Of a stretch of DNA of 64,000 nucleotides, positions 1-8,158 are shown piece by piece. Source of the DNA: Streptomyces sp. PsTaAH-137. GTDB taxonomy: Bacteria; Actinomycetota; Actinomycetes; Streptomycetales; Streptomycetaceae. Location: contig NZ_QLLY01000006.1 in NCBI RefSeq assembly GCF_003259365.1, positions 458,747-522,746 on the forward strand. The letters are read 5' to 3'. Below the pieces are notes generated by a model. It did not search any database, was not told the DNA's origin, and saw only the letters and a list, made by a program, of their open reading frames with translations. Position 1 is the first letter of the stretch. Each line of letters begins with the position of its first letter. The translations under genes were made by a program, and so were the position numbers.

Positions 1-564
1 CTGACGGCCGCCACCGAGGGCTGGCCGCCGAACGTGGCGAAGGCCTCCCGCCGGCTCGCCCCGCGCGGCGTGGTCGTGGTCGCGTCCCCCGACGACGCCC
101 CGCTGCCCTTCGCCGACGCCACCTTCGACCTGGTCACCGCCCGCCATCCGGTCCGGGCGGACTTCCCCGAGATCGCCCGCGTGCTGCGCCCCGGCGGCTC
201 CTACTTCGCCCAGCACGTCGGCCCCAGCAGCGTGTTCGAGGTCGTCGAGTACTTCCTCGGCCCGCAGCCGGAGGAGGTGCGCCGGGGCCGCGACCCGCAG
301 AAGGAGGCCGGGCAGGCGCGGGCGGCGGGCCTGGAGATCGTCGACCTGCGCGCCGAGCGGCTGCGCATCGAGTTCCACGACGTCGGCGCGGTCGTCCACT
401 TCCTGCGCAAGGTCGTCTGGATGGTCCCGGGCTTCACCGCGGAGGCGTACGAGCCCCAACTGCGCGCCCTGCACGAGCGGATCGGGAAGGAAGGGCCGTT
501 CGTGGCCCACAGCTCCCGCCACCTGATCGAGGCCCGCAAGCCCGAGGCGCGCTCCTCGCATTGA
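1..564 (+). CDS. class I SAM-dependent methyltransferase, 3' part only
   Basis: The frame is open from the first base, so the true start and the N-terminal SAM-binding glycine loop lie outside the window. What remains is the second half of a Rossmann methyltransferase: a strand ending in VVVVASPDDAPLPF, the FADATFDLV segment typical of the region after motif II, and the EIARVLRPGGSYF helix-turn of methyltransf_11/25 families. The last 60 residues (FLRKVVWMVPGF to LIEARKP) form a family-specific lid. The substrate cannot be told. The gene ends at a TGA, and the candidate 6C RNA follows about 400 bases later. The family is clear; the methyl acceptor is unknown. Confidence 0.85.
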   Translation: MTAATEGWPPNVAKASRRLAPRGVVVVASPDDAPLPFADATFDLVTARHPVRADFPEIARVLRPGGSYFAQHVGPSSVFEVVEYFLGPQPEEVRRGRDPQKEAGQARAAGLEIVDLRAERLRIEFHDVGAVVHFLRKVVWMVPGFTAEAYEPQLRALHERIGKEGPFVAHSSRHLIEARKPEARSSH

Positions 565-961
565 GCAAAGGGTGCAAACCGGGCGCCTGGAGCAACCGAT
601 TCCGCATCGTTACCGAGACGCACTCGATCCTCACGTAAACCTCACGTAAGTTCAGACCAACGGCAATTCGCGCCAGCAAAGCTGCGCGGCGGTACCGCGC
701 GGTGGAGGGGGCTGCGCGGTACCGCTTGCCACCTCCCGGGCCCGGCACCGTCGCCGCGCGACCCGAATGCGCCATATCTGCGACGCCCTTCGCGGCCCGC
801 CCCGGCGGCGTCAACCTCGCGCCTGACACGGGAGAGGGACCCCGAACCTCCGGCGAAGCGCCTGTGAAGACGGTGTCAAAGACGCCTGTGGGCCCGCTGT
901 GCAGCGGCCGGAAAGCTACCTCCAGCAGTCGCCGGGCGATTGCGGAGAGTAGTTGTGGCAC
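565..961. other. intergenic region, no gene recognised
   Basis: No reading frame here has a plausible start and family resemblance. Open frames over this stretch are GC-driven shadows. The only structure I recognise is a -10-like TAGTTG at 950-955 just before the small-RNA candidate. Confidence 0.5.
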
Positions 962-1052
962 GCCGATGGAGGCATCCGCACTTACGAAGGGTTATGGTGG
1001 AAACCCCCCCTCGGGCCGGTCCGTCTCCCCCCCACGGACCGGCCCGTTTTTT
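962..1052 (+). ncRNA. candidate 6C small RNA
   Basis: The stretch carries two separate runs of seven cytosines, at 1004-1010 and 1027-1033. The second run sits in the loop of a 13-bp hairpin followed by six T. A GGGTT/AACCC pairing (989-993 with 1002-1006) places a small hairpin at the first run. Two C-rich hairpins, the second being the terminator, are the defining features of the actinobacterial 6C RNA, described from comparative genomics and as B11 in mycobacteria. A -10-like TAGTTG at 950-955 would give a transcript of about 91 nt, close to the size I recall for the mycobacterial RNA. The 5' end is inferred. Confidence 0.65.
1012..1052 (+). terminator. intrinsic terminator with C7 loop
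   Basis: The arms CGGGCCGGTCCGT (1012-1024) and ACGGACCGGCCCG (1034-1046) pair perfectly over 13 bp around a CTCCCCCCC loop and are followed by TTTTTT at 1047-1052. A U-tract terminator this good is uncommon in Streptomyces. It ends the 6C candidate and, read the other way, may insulate the aldo/keto reductase. Confidence 0.9.
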
Positions 1053-1109
1053 GTCCGCACATACGGACACGTCAAGCCCCGCTCAGGGACCCGCCGGGGG
1101 CGAACCGGA

Positions 1110-2147
1110 TCAGCTGCGTCCGGCCCAGATGTTCGTACCGGGCGTGGAGACCGCGAACGAGTCGATTTCGGTCAGTTCGCCGTCCGTCAGCTTCGGAGCG
1201 GCCAGCGCCGCCACGTTGTTCTCCAGCTGCCGCACGCTGGAGGCGCCGATCAGGGCCGACGTCATCCGCTCGTCGCGCAGCACCCAGTTCAGCGCGAGCT
1301 GGGCCAGGGACTGGCCGCGGCGCTGCGCGATGTCGTTCAGCCCGTTCAGCCGGCGCACCACGTCCTCGCTCAGCAGGTTCGGGTCGAGCGACTTGCCCTG
1401 CGTGGCGCGCGAGCCCTCCGGGATGCCCTTCAGGTACTTGTCCGTCAGCAGGCCCTGCGCGAGCGGCGCGAAGGAGATGCAGCCCATGCCCGCCGTCTCC
1501 AGCGTGTCGAGCAGCGCGTCGTCCTCGGTCCAGCGGTTGATCATCGAGTAGGACGGCTGGTGGATCAGGGCCGGGACGCCCATCTCCTTGAGGATCCGCG
1601 CGGCCTCGGCCGTCTGCTCGCTGGTGTACGACGAGACGCCCACGTACAGCGCCTTGCCCTGCTGCACCGCCGAGGCGAGGGCGCCCATCGTCTCCTCGAG
1701 CGGGGTGTTCGGGTCGAAGCGGTGCGAGTAGAAGATGTCGACGTAGTCCACGCCCATCCGCTTCAGCGAGGCGTCGAGCGACGACATCAGGTACTTGCGG
1801 CTGCCCCACTCGCCGTACGGGCCGGGGTGCATCAGATAGCCGGCCTTCGTGGAGAGGACCAGCTCGTCGCGGTACGGGGCGAAGTCCTGCGCGAAGATCT
1901 TGCCGAAGTTCAGCTCGGCCGAGCCGGGCGGGGGACCGTAGTTGTTCGCCAGGTCGAAGTGGGTGACGCCGAGGTCGAAGGCGCGGCGCAGGATCGCGCG
2001 CTGGGAGCCGAGCGTGCGGTCGTCCCCGAAGTTGTGCCACAGACCCAGCGAGATCGCGGGCAGCTTCAGGCCGCTGCGGCCGGTGCGCCGGTACTCCATC
2101 GCGTCGTAGCGGTCCGCCGAGGCCACATAGGGAGAGGTGTCGTTCAT
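1110..2147 (-). CDS. mgrA: aldo/keto reductase, L-glyceraldehyde 3-phosphate reductase type
   Basis: This 345-residue TIM-barrel oxidoreductase closely follows the YghZ/MgrA pattern: EYRRTGRSGLKLPAISLGLWHNFG near the N-terminus, then HFDLANNYGPPPGSAE. The aldo/keto tetrad is visible as D65, Y70, K101 and H142 (FYSHR). Family members use NADPH to reduce L-glyceraldehyde 3-phosphate and methylglyoxal in the cytoplasm, so a detoxification role is likely. Length matches the family. The ATG start has no Shine-Dalgarno, but a TAGTTT hexamer lies 7 nt upstream, predicting a leaderless transcript. The gene is divergent from uppS. Confidence 0.9.
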   Translation of the reverse strand: MNDTSPYVASADRYDAMEYRRTGRSGLKLPAISLGLWHNFGDDRTLGSQRAILRRAFDLGVTHFDLANNYGPPPGSAELNFGKIFAQDFAPYRDELVLSTKAGYLMHPGPYGEWGSRKYLMSSLDASLKRMGVDYVDIFYSHRFDPNTPLEETMGALASAVQQGKALYVGVSSYTSEQTAEAARILKEMGVPALIHQPSYSMINRWTEDDALLDTLETAGMGCISFAPLAQGLLTDKYLKGIPEGSRATQGKSLDPNLLSEDVVRRLNGLNDIAQRRGQSLAQLALNWVLRDERMTSALIGASSVRQLENNVAALAAPKLTDGELTEIDSFAVSTPGTNIWAGRS

Positions 2148-2154
2148 GGGTACG

Positions 2155-2160
2155 AAACTA
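2155..2160 (-). promoter_or_regulatory. -10 hexamer of aldo/keto reductase, leaderless type
   Basis: TAGTTT on the minus strand ends 7 nt before the ATG at 2147. Confidence 0.5.
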
Positions 2161-2266
2161 CGTCAGGGTGCTGTCGGTGCACTGACACCCCACAGCTCCC
2201 ACCCGGTTTTGCGGCTGTAGGCTTTCGCCTTCGGGGACCGTCGTCTGCACGGAGGGGCAAAAGACC

Positions 2267-3040
2267 GTGAACCTGCGGGACAGGCTGCGCGGCCTGCTGG
2301 TCAGGCTGTACGCACGCCGGGTCGAAGGCCACCTGGACCACGACCAGGTGCCCAAGCACATCGGCGTCATCATGGACGGCAACCGGCGCTGGGCGAAGGC
2401 CGCCGGCTCCACCCCGGCCCAGGGGCACCAGGCGGGCGCCGCCAAGATCGAGGAGTTCCTCGGCTGGTGCAGCGAGACGGACGTCGAGGTCGTCACCCTG
2501 TGGCTGCTGTCGACGGACAACTTCGACCGGCCCGCGGAGGAACTGGTCCCGCTGCTCGGCATCATCGAGGACACCGTCCGCGCCCTCGCGGCCGACGGCC
2601 GCTGGCGCGTCCACCACGTGGGCACCCCCGACATCCTCCCCGAGGGCATGCAGGGCATCCTCAAGGAGGCCGAGGAGGCCACCGCCCAGCGCGACGGAAT
2701 ACTGGTCAACGTGGCGATCGGCTACGGCGGCCGCCAGGAGATCGCCGACGCCGTCCGCTCGATGGTCCTGGACGCCGGGGAGAAGGGGCAGTCGATCGAG
2801 GAGCTGGCCGACGCCGTCTCCGTCGACCTGATCGGCGAGCACCTCTACACCAAGGCCCAGCCCGACCCGGACCTCGTCATCCGCACCAGCGGCGAGCAGC
2901 GCCTGTCGGGCTTCATGCTCTGGCAAACGGCCCACTCCGAGTACTACTTCTGTGAAGTCTTCTGGCCTGCCTTCCGCAAGGTCGACTTCCTGCGCGCGAT
3001 GCGCGACTACGCCCTCCGGCACCGGCGTTTCGGCGGCTGA
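2267..3040 (+). CDS. uppS: isoprenyl (cis-prenyl) transferase, undecaprenyl diphosphate synthase
   Basis: This 257-residue cis-prenyltransferase condenses isopentenyl diphosphate onto an allylic primer to make the polyprenyl lipid carrier for peptidoglycan and wall glycans. The catalytic MDGNRRWA motif starts at residue 36 (Asp37), the STDNF loop is at 82-86, and the substrate-binding RTSGEQRLSGF is at 206-216. The GTG start at 2267 is supported by a GGAGGGG Shine-Dalgarno at 2251-2257. Streptomyces carry more than one cis-prenyltransferase, so chain length (C50/C55) cannot be fixed from sequence alone. The gene is divergent from the aldo/keto reductase. Confidence 0.93.
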   Translation: MNLRDRLRGLLVRLYARRVEGHLDHDQVPKHIGVIMDGNRRWAKAAGSTPAQGHQAGAAKIEEFLGWCSETDVEVVTLWLLSTDNFDRPAEELVPLLGIIEDTVRALAADGRWRVHHVGTPDILPEGMQGILKEAEEATAQRDGILVNVAIGYGGRQEIADAVRSMVLDAGEKGQSIEELADAVSVDLIGEHLYTKAQPDPDLVIRTSGEQRLSGFMLWQTAHSEYYFCEVFWPAFRKVDFLRAMRDYALRHRRFGG

Positions 3041-3378
3041 TCCGCCCGCACCCGGACCGCACCCGGGGGACGCACGACATCAGGAGTTAACGCACGCGCC
3101 GCCCTATGCCCTGGCATGGCTGCGCGTGTTCGAGGGAATAACCCTCCCAGGTCGGTGTCCGCACCAAGGACACCGCATCTCAGCGGGCGGCACGGGGCCG
3201 CCCGCCCGGGAGGCCCTTTGCACCAGGACGACCGCACACGAACCCGTGCGGATGACGACTTGGAGGGCCGGCTCTCGGCCCGCTGCGCGGGGCCGACGAC
3301 CGGCAGCCTTCGCCGGTACCCCCGGCCCAGAAACTCCTCCGTCGCTCCCCGACCTCATCCGAGGGGGTACGTCCTTCC
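3041..3378. other. intergenic region between uppS and phoH with two hairpins
   Basis: No supported gene. Two compact hairpins are present: GGTGTCC/GGACACC (3154-3160 with 3168-3174) and GGGCGGC/GCCGCCC (3185-3191 with 3197-3203). Neither has a T-tract; the second may be a Streptomyces-style U-less terminator for uppS. Several short frames overlap each other on both strands and look like GC shadows. Confidence 0.5.
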
Positions 3379-4704
3379 GTGGTGACCAGCAACAAGCGCC
3401 TGCGTAAAGCCGAACGGCGCACTTATGTTCTCGACACCAGCGTCCTGCTGGCCGATCCCAATGCCATGACCCGGTTCGACGAGCACGAAGTCGTGCTGCC
3501 GATCGTCGTGGTCACGGAGTTGGAGGCCAAGAGGCACCATCCCGAGCTCGGTTACTTCGCCCGGCAGGCCCTGCGCCTGCTGGACGACTACCGGGTTCGC
3601 TACGGACGCCTGGACGCCCCGATCCCCACCGGAGACCTGGGCGGCACGCTGCGCGTCGAGCTCAACCACTCCGACCCCGCCGTCCTCCCTGCGGGCTACC
3701 GCCTGGGTGACAACGATTCCCGGATCCTGGCAGTGGCCCGCAATCTGCAGGCCGAGGGATTCGACGTCACGGTCGTGTCGAAGGATCTCCCGCTCCGGAT
3801 CAAGGCGTCGTCGGTCGGCCTCCTCGCCGAGGAGTACCGCGCCGAACTCGCCATCACCGACTCCGGTTTCACCGGAATGTCCGAACTGACCCTCTCCGGC
3901 GAGCAGGTCGACCTGCTCTTCGAGGAGGAGACGCTCTACGTTCCCGAGGCCGCCGACCTCCCCGTGCACACGGGCCTGACGATCCACTCCGAGCGCGGCA
4001 AGGCCCTCGGCCGGGTCACGCCGGAGGGCAACGTCCGGGTGGTGCGCGGCGACCGGGAGGCCTTCGGGCTCAAGGGGCGCAGCGCCGAGCAGCGGATCGC
4101 GCTCGATCTGCTCCTCGACCCGGACGTCGGCATCGTCTCCATGGGCGGCCGGGCCGGCACCGGCAAGTCGGCGCTCGCCCTCTGCGCGGGCCTGGAGGCC
4201 GTCCTGGAGCGGCGCCAGCACAAGAAGGTGATGGTCTTCCGTCCGCTGTACGCGGTCGGCGGCCAGGAACTCGGCTATCTGCCCGGCAGCGAGGCCGACA
4301 AGATGGGGCCGTGGGCGCAGGCCGTCTTCGACACCCTCTCGGCCGTGACGAGCCGGGACGTGATCGAGGAGATCACGGCCCGCGGGATGCTGGAGGTCCT
4401 TCCGCTCACCCACATCCGCGGCCGCTCGCTGCACGACGCGTTCGTGATCGTGGACGAGGCCCAGTCCCTGGAGCGCAATGTCCTGCTGACGGTGCTCTCC
4501 CGCATCGGGGCCAACTCGCGTGTCGTCCTCACCCACGACGTCGCCCAGCGCGACAACCTGAGGGTCGGCCGGTACGACGGTGTGGTCGCCGTCGTCGAGA
4601 AGCTGAAGGGGCATCCGCTGTTCGCCCACGTCACGCTGACGCGCTCGGAGCGGTCGCAGATCGCGGCGCTGGTGACCGAAATGCTGGAGGACGTCCAGAT
4701 TTAA
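3379..4704 (+). CDS. PhoH-like protein, PIN domain fused to PhoH ATPase (PhoH2)
   Basis: The 441-residue protein has two parts. Residues about 13-150 are a PIN ribonuclease domain with acidic residues D19 (YVLDTSVLL), E47 and D113 (GDNDSRIL). Residues about 230-441 are a PhoH P-loop NTPase with Walker A GRAGTGKS (257-264) and Walker B VIVDEAQ (356-362). Proteins of this PhoH2 class are described as ATP-driven RNA helicase/RNases, sometimes linked to an upstream antitoxin gene; no such partner is visible here. The first of two adjacent GTG codons (3379, 3382) follows a GAGGGGGT Shine-Dalgarno at 3361-3368. A strong hairpin follows the stop. Confidence 0.9.
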   Translation: MVTSNKRLRKAERRTYVLDTSVLLADPNAMTRFDEHEVVLPIVVVTELEAKRHHPELGYFARQALRLLDDYRVRYGRLDAPIPTGDLGGTLRVELNHSDPAVLPAGYRLGDNDSRILAVARNLQAEGFDVTVVSKDLPLRIKASSVGLLAEEYRAELAITDSGFTGMSELTLSGEQVDLLFEEETLYVPEAADLPVHTGLTIHSERGKALGRVTPEGNVRVVRGDREAFGLKGRSAEQRIALDLLLDPDVGIVSMGGRAGTGKSALALCAGLEAVLERRQHKKVMVFRPLYAVGGQELGYLPGSEADKMGPWAQAVFDTLSAVTSRDVIEEITARGMLEVLPLTHIRGRSLHDAFVIVDEAQSLERNVLLTVLSRIGANSRVVLTHDVAQRDNLRVGRYDGVVAVVEKLKGHPLFAHVTLTRSERSQIAALVTEMLEDVQI

Positions 4705-4735
4705 AGCAGTTGGACCCGAAAGGGTGCTCGGCAGG

Positions 4736-4773
4736 CGCCGCCCGGAGAAGCCAGAGAGCTTAGCCGGGCGGCG
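4736..4773 (+). terminator. hairpin terminator after phoH
   Basis: CGCCGCCCGG (4736-4745) pairs with CCGGGCGGCG (4764-4773). Inside the 18-nt loop a second AAGC/GCTT pairing extends the structure. There is no T-tract, as is usual in Streptomyces. Confidence 0.75.
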
Positions 4774-5125
4774 TCTGTGTGCGCGGGCGTTTCCTGAATT
4801 CCCCTGCGCCAAACGGGGTGTGAGCTTTCCCACGCAACGCAGAATTGCCTTGCGGCGTCCGAATACGGCAGAGTCACGGTCCTGTCAGGCCCCGCATACG
4901 ACACTTGCGTACCCCCAGCGGTACAGAACCACCGCAGTACCAGCTGCACCTTGAACTCCATAACGGCCGTCGTATGCCGCCCGCGCACCACGCGGCGCTC
5001 CCCGCAAAGGAGTTGCCCACCGGGCCCGTGCCTCCCGTGACCCCGCAGTTGGGAGGCCAGCGTTCAGGGGCACGATTGCGTCCGCGACGGTCACACTCAA
5101 GCGGGCGATGCTGGAAGGAAACCGT
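4774..5125. other. long leader region upstream of the SLT gene
   Basis: About 350 bases without a gene. I looked for a ydaO (c-di-AMP) riboswitch, which precedes several Streptomyces cell-wall hydrolase genes, and did not find its conserved elements. No clear promoter or hairpin can be assigned, but the length leaves room for a structured 5' leader. Confidence 0.4.
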
Positions 5126-5833
5126 GTGAGCCGGATTTCGGTCCGGGGATTCGCAGTGGCTTCGGCCACCGCGGTCACCACTGTCGGCGCCGTCGTGGGT
5201 GTTGCCTCGGGCAGCACCGCTCAGCCTGCTGAGGCTGAGGCCACGGCGAGCGACGCGACCCTCCTCGCCGACATACCCGCGGGCCAGCAGGCCCAGGTTC
5301 AGACCTCGTCCCTCGAGCAGCAGGCTCAGACGCAGGCCATCGCCGCGGACAACGCTGCGCAGAAGACCGCGGAGGAGGCGGCCCGCAAGAAGGCCGCCGA
5401 CGACGCCGTCGCGAAGCAGCAGGCCGCGCAGGACGCGAAGGAGAAGGCCGAGAAGGAGGCCAAGGAGCGCGAGGAGGCCAAGAAGGCCGCCAGCCGCTCC
5501 GAGACCCGCGACGCCTCCAGCTTCAGCACGCAGTCCTCGTACTCGGTCGCACAGATCCAGGCGATGGCGCGTCAGATGGTGCCGTCCGGCCAGTTCCAGT
5601 GCTTCAGCAACATCGTGAACCACGAGTCGAGCTGGAACTACCGCGCGACCAACGCCTCGTCGGGCGCCTACGGTCTCTTCCAGGCACTGCCCGCCTCCAA
5701 GTACTCCTCGGCGGGCGCCGACTGGCAGACCAACCCGGCCACGCAGATCAAGTGGGGCCTGAACTACATGAACGACCGTTACGGCAGCCCCTGTGACGCC
5801 TGGTCCTTCTGGCAGGCCAACAGCTGGTACTAG
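5126..5833 (+). CDS. secreted transglycosylase (SLT) domain protein
   Basis: The protein starts with a signal peptide (SRISVRGFAVASATAVTTVGAVVGVASG). A long Ala/Lys/Glu coiled coil follows (about residues 50-130: QAAQDAKEKAEKEAKEREEAKKAA), then a C-terminal lysozyme-like SLT domain with NHESSWN, the likely catalytic Glu, and GAYGLFQALPASKYSSAG. Such proteins cleave peptidoglycan outside the membrane. GTG at 5126 is chosen because AGGAA sits 7 nt upstream; an in-frame ATG at 5108 would add six residues but has no ribosome site. The gene ends at a 17-bp stem terminator. Confidence 0.9.
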   Translation: MSRISVRGFAVASATAVTTVGAVVGVASGSTAQPAEAEATASDATLLADIPAGQQAQVQTSSLEQQAQTQAIAADNAAQKTAEEAARKKAADDAVAKQQAAQDAKEKAEKEAKEREEAKKAASRSETRDASSFSTQSSYSVAQIQAMARQMVPSGQFQCFSNIVNHESSWNYRATNASSGAYGLFQALPASKYSSAGADWQTNPATQIKWGLNYMNDRYGSPCDAWSFWQANSWY

Positions 5834-5860
5834 AACGCGATCGCGTGCGCGTTCAACCTT

Positions 5861-5898
5861 CCGGAGCCCCTCACCGTCCTTACGGTGAGGGGCTCCGG
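5861..5898. terminator. 17-bp perfect stem terminator
   Basis: The arms 5861-5877 (CCGGAGCCCCTCACCGT) and 5882-5898 pair perfectly around a CCTT tetraloop. It lies 27 bases after the SLT stop. Without a T-tract, it could work in either direction. Confidence 0.85.
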
Positions 5899-5993
5899 CC
5901 GTATCAGGATGTACGGTCGGTGTGAAATGCGCCCCAGGGGGAACTGGGGGTGCTGCCACGGGGACCCCCGCGGGGGAAATCAGAGGACGGATC

Positions 5994-7340
5994 ATGTCGC
6001 GAGTTCCAGGCTGGCTCGGCCGGGTAGGGGCCGGAATCAGCAAGGTCGGTGAGCGCCTGGACGAGCGCAGGGCCGAGGCCGAGCGGGACGGGGACGACCC
6101 GGCGCCGCGCCGCAGCCCCACGCCTCCCGAGGAGGTCGACGGGACGTCGGGCGACCAGGTTCCCGCACCGCCGGCGTACGCGCCCGCCGTGACGGCGCGT
6201 CCCGAGCCCGTGGCCGCCGTGCCCTGGGGGCTGCGGGTCGCCGCCGAGGCGGGGTGGCGGCTGCTGGTCCTCGCGGGCGCGGTCTGGATCCTGATGAAGG
6301 TCATCAGCTCCGTGCAGTTGGTGGTGTTCGCGTTCGTCGCGGCGCTGCTCATCACGGCGCTGCTCCAGCCGACCGTGGCCCGGCTGCGCCGGCACGGGGT
6401 GCCGCGCGGGCTCGCGACGGCGCTCACCGCGATCCTCGGCTTCGTCATCATGGGGCTCGTCGGCTGGTTCGTGGTCTGGCAGGTCCAGGAGAACATCGAC
6501 ACGCTCTCCGATCAGGTCCAGGACGGCATCGACGAGTTGCGCAAGTGGCTGCTCAACAGCCCCTTCCACGTCACCGAGGACCAGATCAACGACATCGCCA
6601 AGCAACTGCGCGACGCGATCGGCGCGAACACGAACGCGATCACCACCGCCGGTCTGGAGGGCGTCACCGTCATCGTCGAGGCGATGACCGGCATCCTCCT
6701 GGCGATGTTCTCGACGCTGTTCCTGCTCTACGACGGCAAGCGCATCTGGGAGTGGACCCTCAAGCTCGTTCCCGCGCAGGCCCGGCCGGGGATCGCGGGG
6801 GCGGGGCCGCGGGCCTGGCGCACGCTCACCGCGTATGTCCGCGGGACCGTCATAGTCGCCCTCATCGACGCCATCTTCATCGGCCTCGGCATCTTCTTCC
6901 TCGGGGTTCCGATGGCGGTGCCGCTCGCCGTCTTCATCTTCCTGTTCGCGTTCATCCCGCTCGTCGGCGCCGTGGTCTCCGGTGCGCTCGCCGTCGTCGT
7001 CGCGCTGGTCACGCAGGGCGTGTTCACCGCCGTGATGGTGCTGGTCGTCGTGCTCGCCGTGCAGCAGATCGAGGGGCACATCCTCCAGCCGTTCATCCTC
7101 GGCCGTGCCGTCCGGGTCCATCCGCTGGCCGTCGTGCTCGCCGTCGCCACCGGCAGCATGGTGTCCGGCATCGGGGGCGCCGTGGTGGCCGTCCCGCTGG
7201 TCGCCGTCACCAACACCGTCGTCGGCTATCTCCGCAGCTGGTCCCAGGAAGCCTCCCTCCGCCACTCCCCGTCCCCCCACGGCGCCACAGCCACCCCGGT
7301 GGCCCCGGTCTCCCCACCATCGGACACCCCCACCAACTGA
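5994..7340 (+). CDS. AI-2E family transporter (UPF0118/PerM-like permease)
   Basis: After a charged, Pro-rich cytoplasmic N-terminus (about 70 residues), the 448-residue protein has the PF01594 layout. Two to three membrane helices begin at LLVLAGAVWILMKVISSVQLVVFAFVAALLITALLQP, then comes a soluble helical segment (QENIDTLSDQVQDGIDELRKWL), then five further helices including the conserved FAFIPLVGAVVSG and a QQIEGHILQPFILG loop. Family members export autoinducer-2 or act as Na+/H+ antiporters, so the substrate is uncertain. ATG at 5994 is preferred over an upstream in-frame ATG (5922) because AGAGG precedes it. The gene converges on ahpD. Confidence 0.88.
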   Translation: MSRVPGWLGRVGAGISKVGERLDERRAEAERDGDDPAPRRSPTPPEEVDGTSGDQVPAPPAYAPAVTARPEPVAAVPWGLRVAAEAGWRLLVLAGAVWILMKVISSVQLVVFAFVAALLITALLQPTVARLRRHGVPRGLATALTAILGFVIMGLVGWFVVWQVQENIDTLSDQVQDGIDELRKWLLNSPFHVTEDQINDIAKQLRDAIGANTNAITTAGLEGVTVIVEAMTGILLAMFSTLFLLYDGKRIWEWTLKLVPAQARPGIAGAGPRAWRTLTAYVRGTVIVALIDAIFIGLGIFFLGVPMAVPLAVFIFLFAFIPLVGAVVSGALAVVVALVTQGVFTAVMVLVVVLAVQQIEGHILQPFILGRAVRVHPLAVVLAVATGSMVSGIGGAVVAVPLVAVTNTVVGYLRSWSQEASLRHSPSPHGATATPVAPVSPPSDTPTN

Positions 7341-7383
7341 GCACACCGCCCCGGCCCCTGGGCAGTCCTCCGAGCGCGCCACC

Positions 7384-7533
7384 GTGGTGGCCGGCCGCGC
7401 AGTTCCCCGCGCCCCTGAGATGCGCACTTCGTGCGCCATCTCATCAAGAGAGGCGCCCCCGCGGCCTCTAGGGGAGGCGGCGCGAAGCGCCTGCCTCAGG
7501 GGCGCGGGGAACTGCGCGAGAAGCGGCCACCGG
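7384..7533. repeat. interspersed inverted repeat, locus A (two arms)
   Basis: The left arm (7384-7419) contains the core GCGCAGTTCCCCGCGCCCCT; the right arm (about 7495-7530) carries its reverse complement and ends AAGCGGCCAC. Between them lie a nested TGAGATGCGCAC / GTGCGCCATCTCA hairpin and the GGGGAGGCGGCGCGAAGCGCCTGCCTC filler also seen at other loci. It sits between convergent genes. Confidence 0.85.
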
Positions 7534-7555
7534 TGCGCACGCGGCGACGAGACGC

Positions 7556-7595
7556 AAAAGGTCGGCCCCGGCACAGATACGTGCCGGGGCCGACC
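7556..7595 (-). terminator. terminator of the ahpC-ahpD operon
   Basis: A 15-bp perfect stem (7560-7574 with 7581-7595, arm GTGCCGGGGCCGACC) has a 6-nt loop and is followed on the minus strand by TTTT (7556-7559). It lies 12 bases after the ahpD stop. Confidence 0.85.
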
Positions 7596-7606
7596 CATGG
7601 ACCCGC

Positions 7607-8137
7607 TTACGCCAGGATGGCTTCCGCGTCGAGCGTGACCGCCACCGCCTGAATCACAGAAGCGATCTTGAACGCCTCCTGCACGACCTCCCGGTCGACC
7701 CCGGCCTTGCGCAGCACCTGCTCGTGCGAGTCGAGGCACATCCCGCAGCCGTTGATCGCGGAGACCGCGAACGACCACAGCTCGAAGTCGACCTTGTCGA
7801 CCCCGGGGTTGCCGATGACGTTCATCCGCAGACCGGCGCGCATCGTCCCGTACTCGTCGTCCGAGAGCAGGTGACGCGTGCGGTAGAAGACGTTGTTCAT
7901 CGACATGACGGCGGCAGCCGACTTCGCGGCCTTGAACGCCTCCGGCGACAGATTCGCCTCGGCCTCCGGCGCCAGCTCGCGCAGCACGTGCGGCGAGCGG
8001 GACGCGATGGCGGTCGCCAGGACCGTGCCCCACAGCTGCTGCTGCGGCAGGTCCGAGTTGCCGATGACCGAGCCCAGGTTGAGCTTCAGGTCCTTCGCGT
8101 AGTCCGGTATGGCGGACTTCAGTTCGTCGAGAGCCAT
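7607..8137 (-). CDS. ahpD: alkyl hydroperoxide reductase AhpD
   Basis: This 176-residue AhpD uses a CxxC dithiol to hand electrons to AhpC. The active-site set is present: E119, C131-G-M-C134 and H138 in SAINGCGMCLDSHEQVLRKAG. Each is one position later than the residues I recall for mycobacterial AhpD. In that system AhpD links lipoamide/dihydrolipoamide dehydrogenase to AhpC. It lies 21 bases downstream of ahpC on the same strand, so the two are co-transcribed. A strong T-tailed hairpin ends the operon. Confidence 0.96.
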   Translation of the reverse strand: MALDELKSAIPDYAKDLKLNLGSVIGNSDLPQQQLWGTVLATAIASRSPHVLRELAPEAEANLSPEAFKAAKSAAAVMSMNNVFYRTRHLLSDDEYGTMRAGLRMNVIGNPGVDKVDFELWSFAVSAINGCGMCLDSHEQVLRKAGVDREVVQEAFKIASVIQAVAVTLDAEAILA

Positions 8138-8158
8138 GTCAGTACCCCTACCCTTCCG

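Noticed and set aside
3379..4704. PIN-PhoH protein as a VapBC-type toxin locus
   Set aside because: Some PhoH2 genes follow an antitoxin gene, but the 338 bases upstream have no coding frame with RHH or AbrB features.
4774..5125. Possible ydaO c-di-AMP riboswitch before the SLT-domain gene
   Set aside because: Cell-wall hydrolase genes in Streptomyces often have one, but the conserved aptamer segments are not found in this leader.
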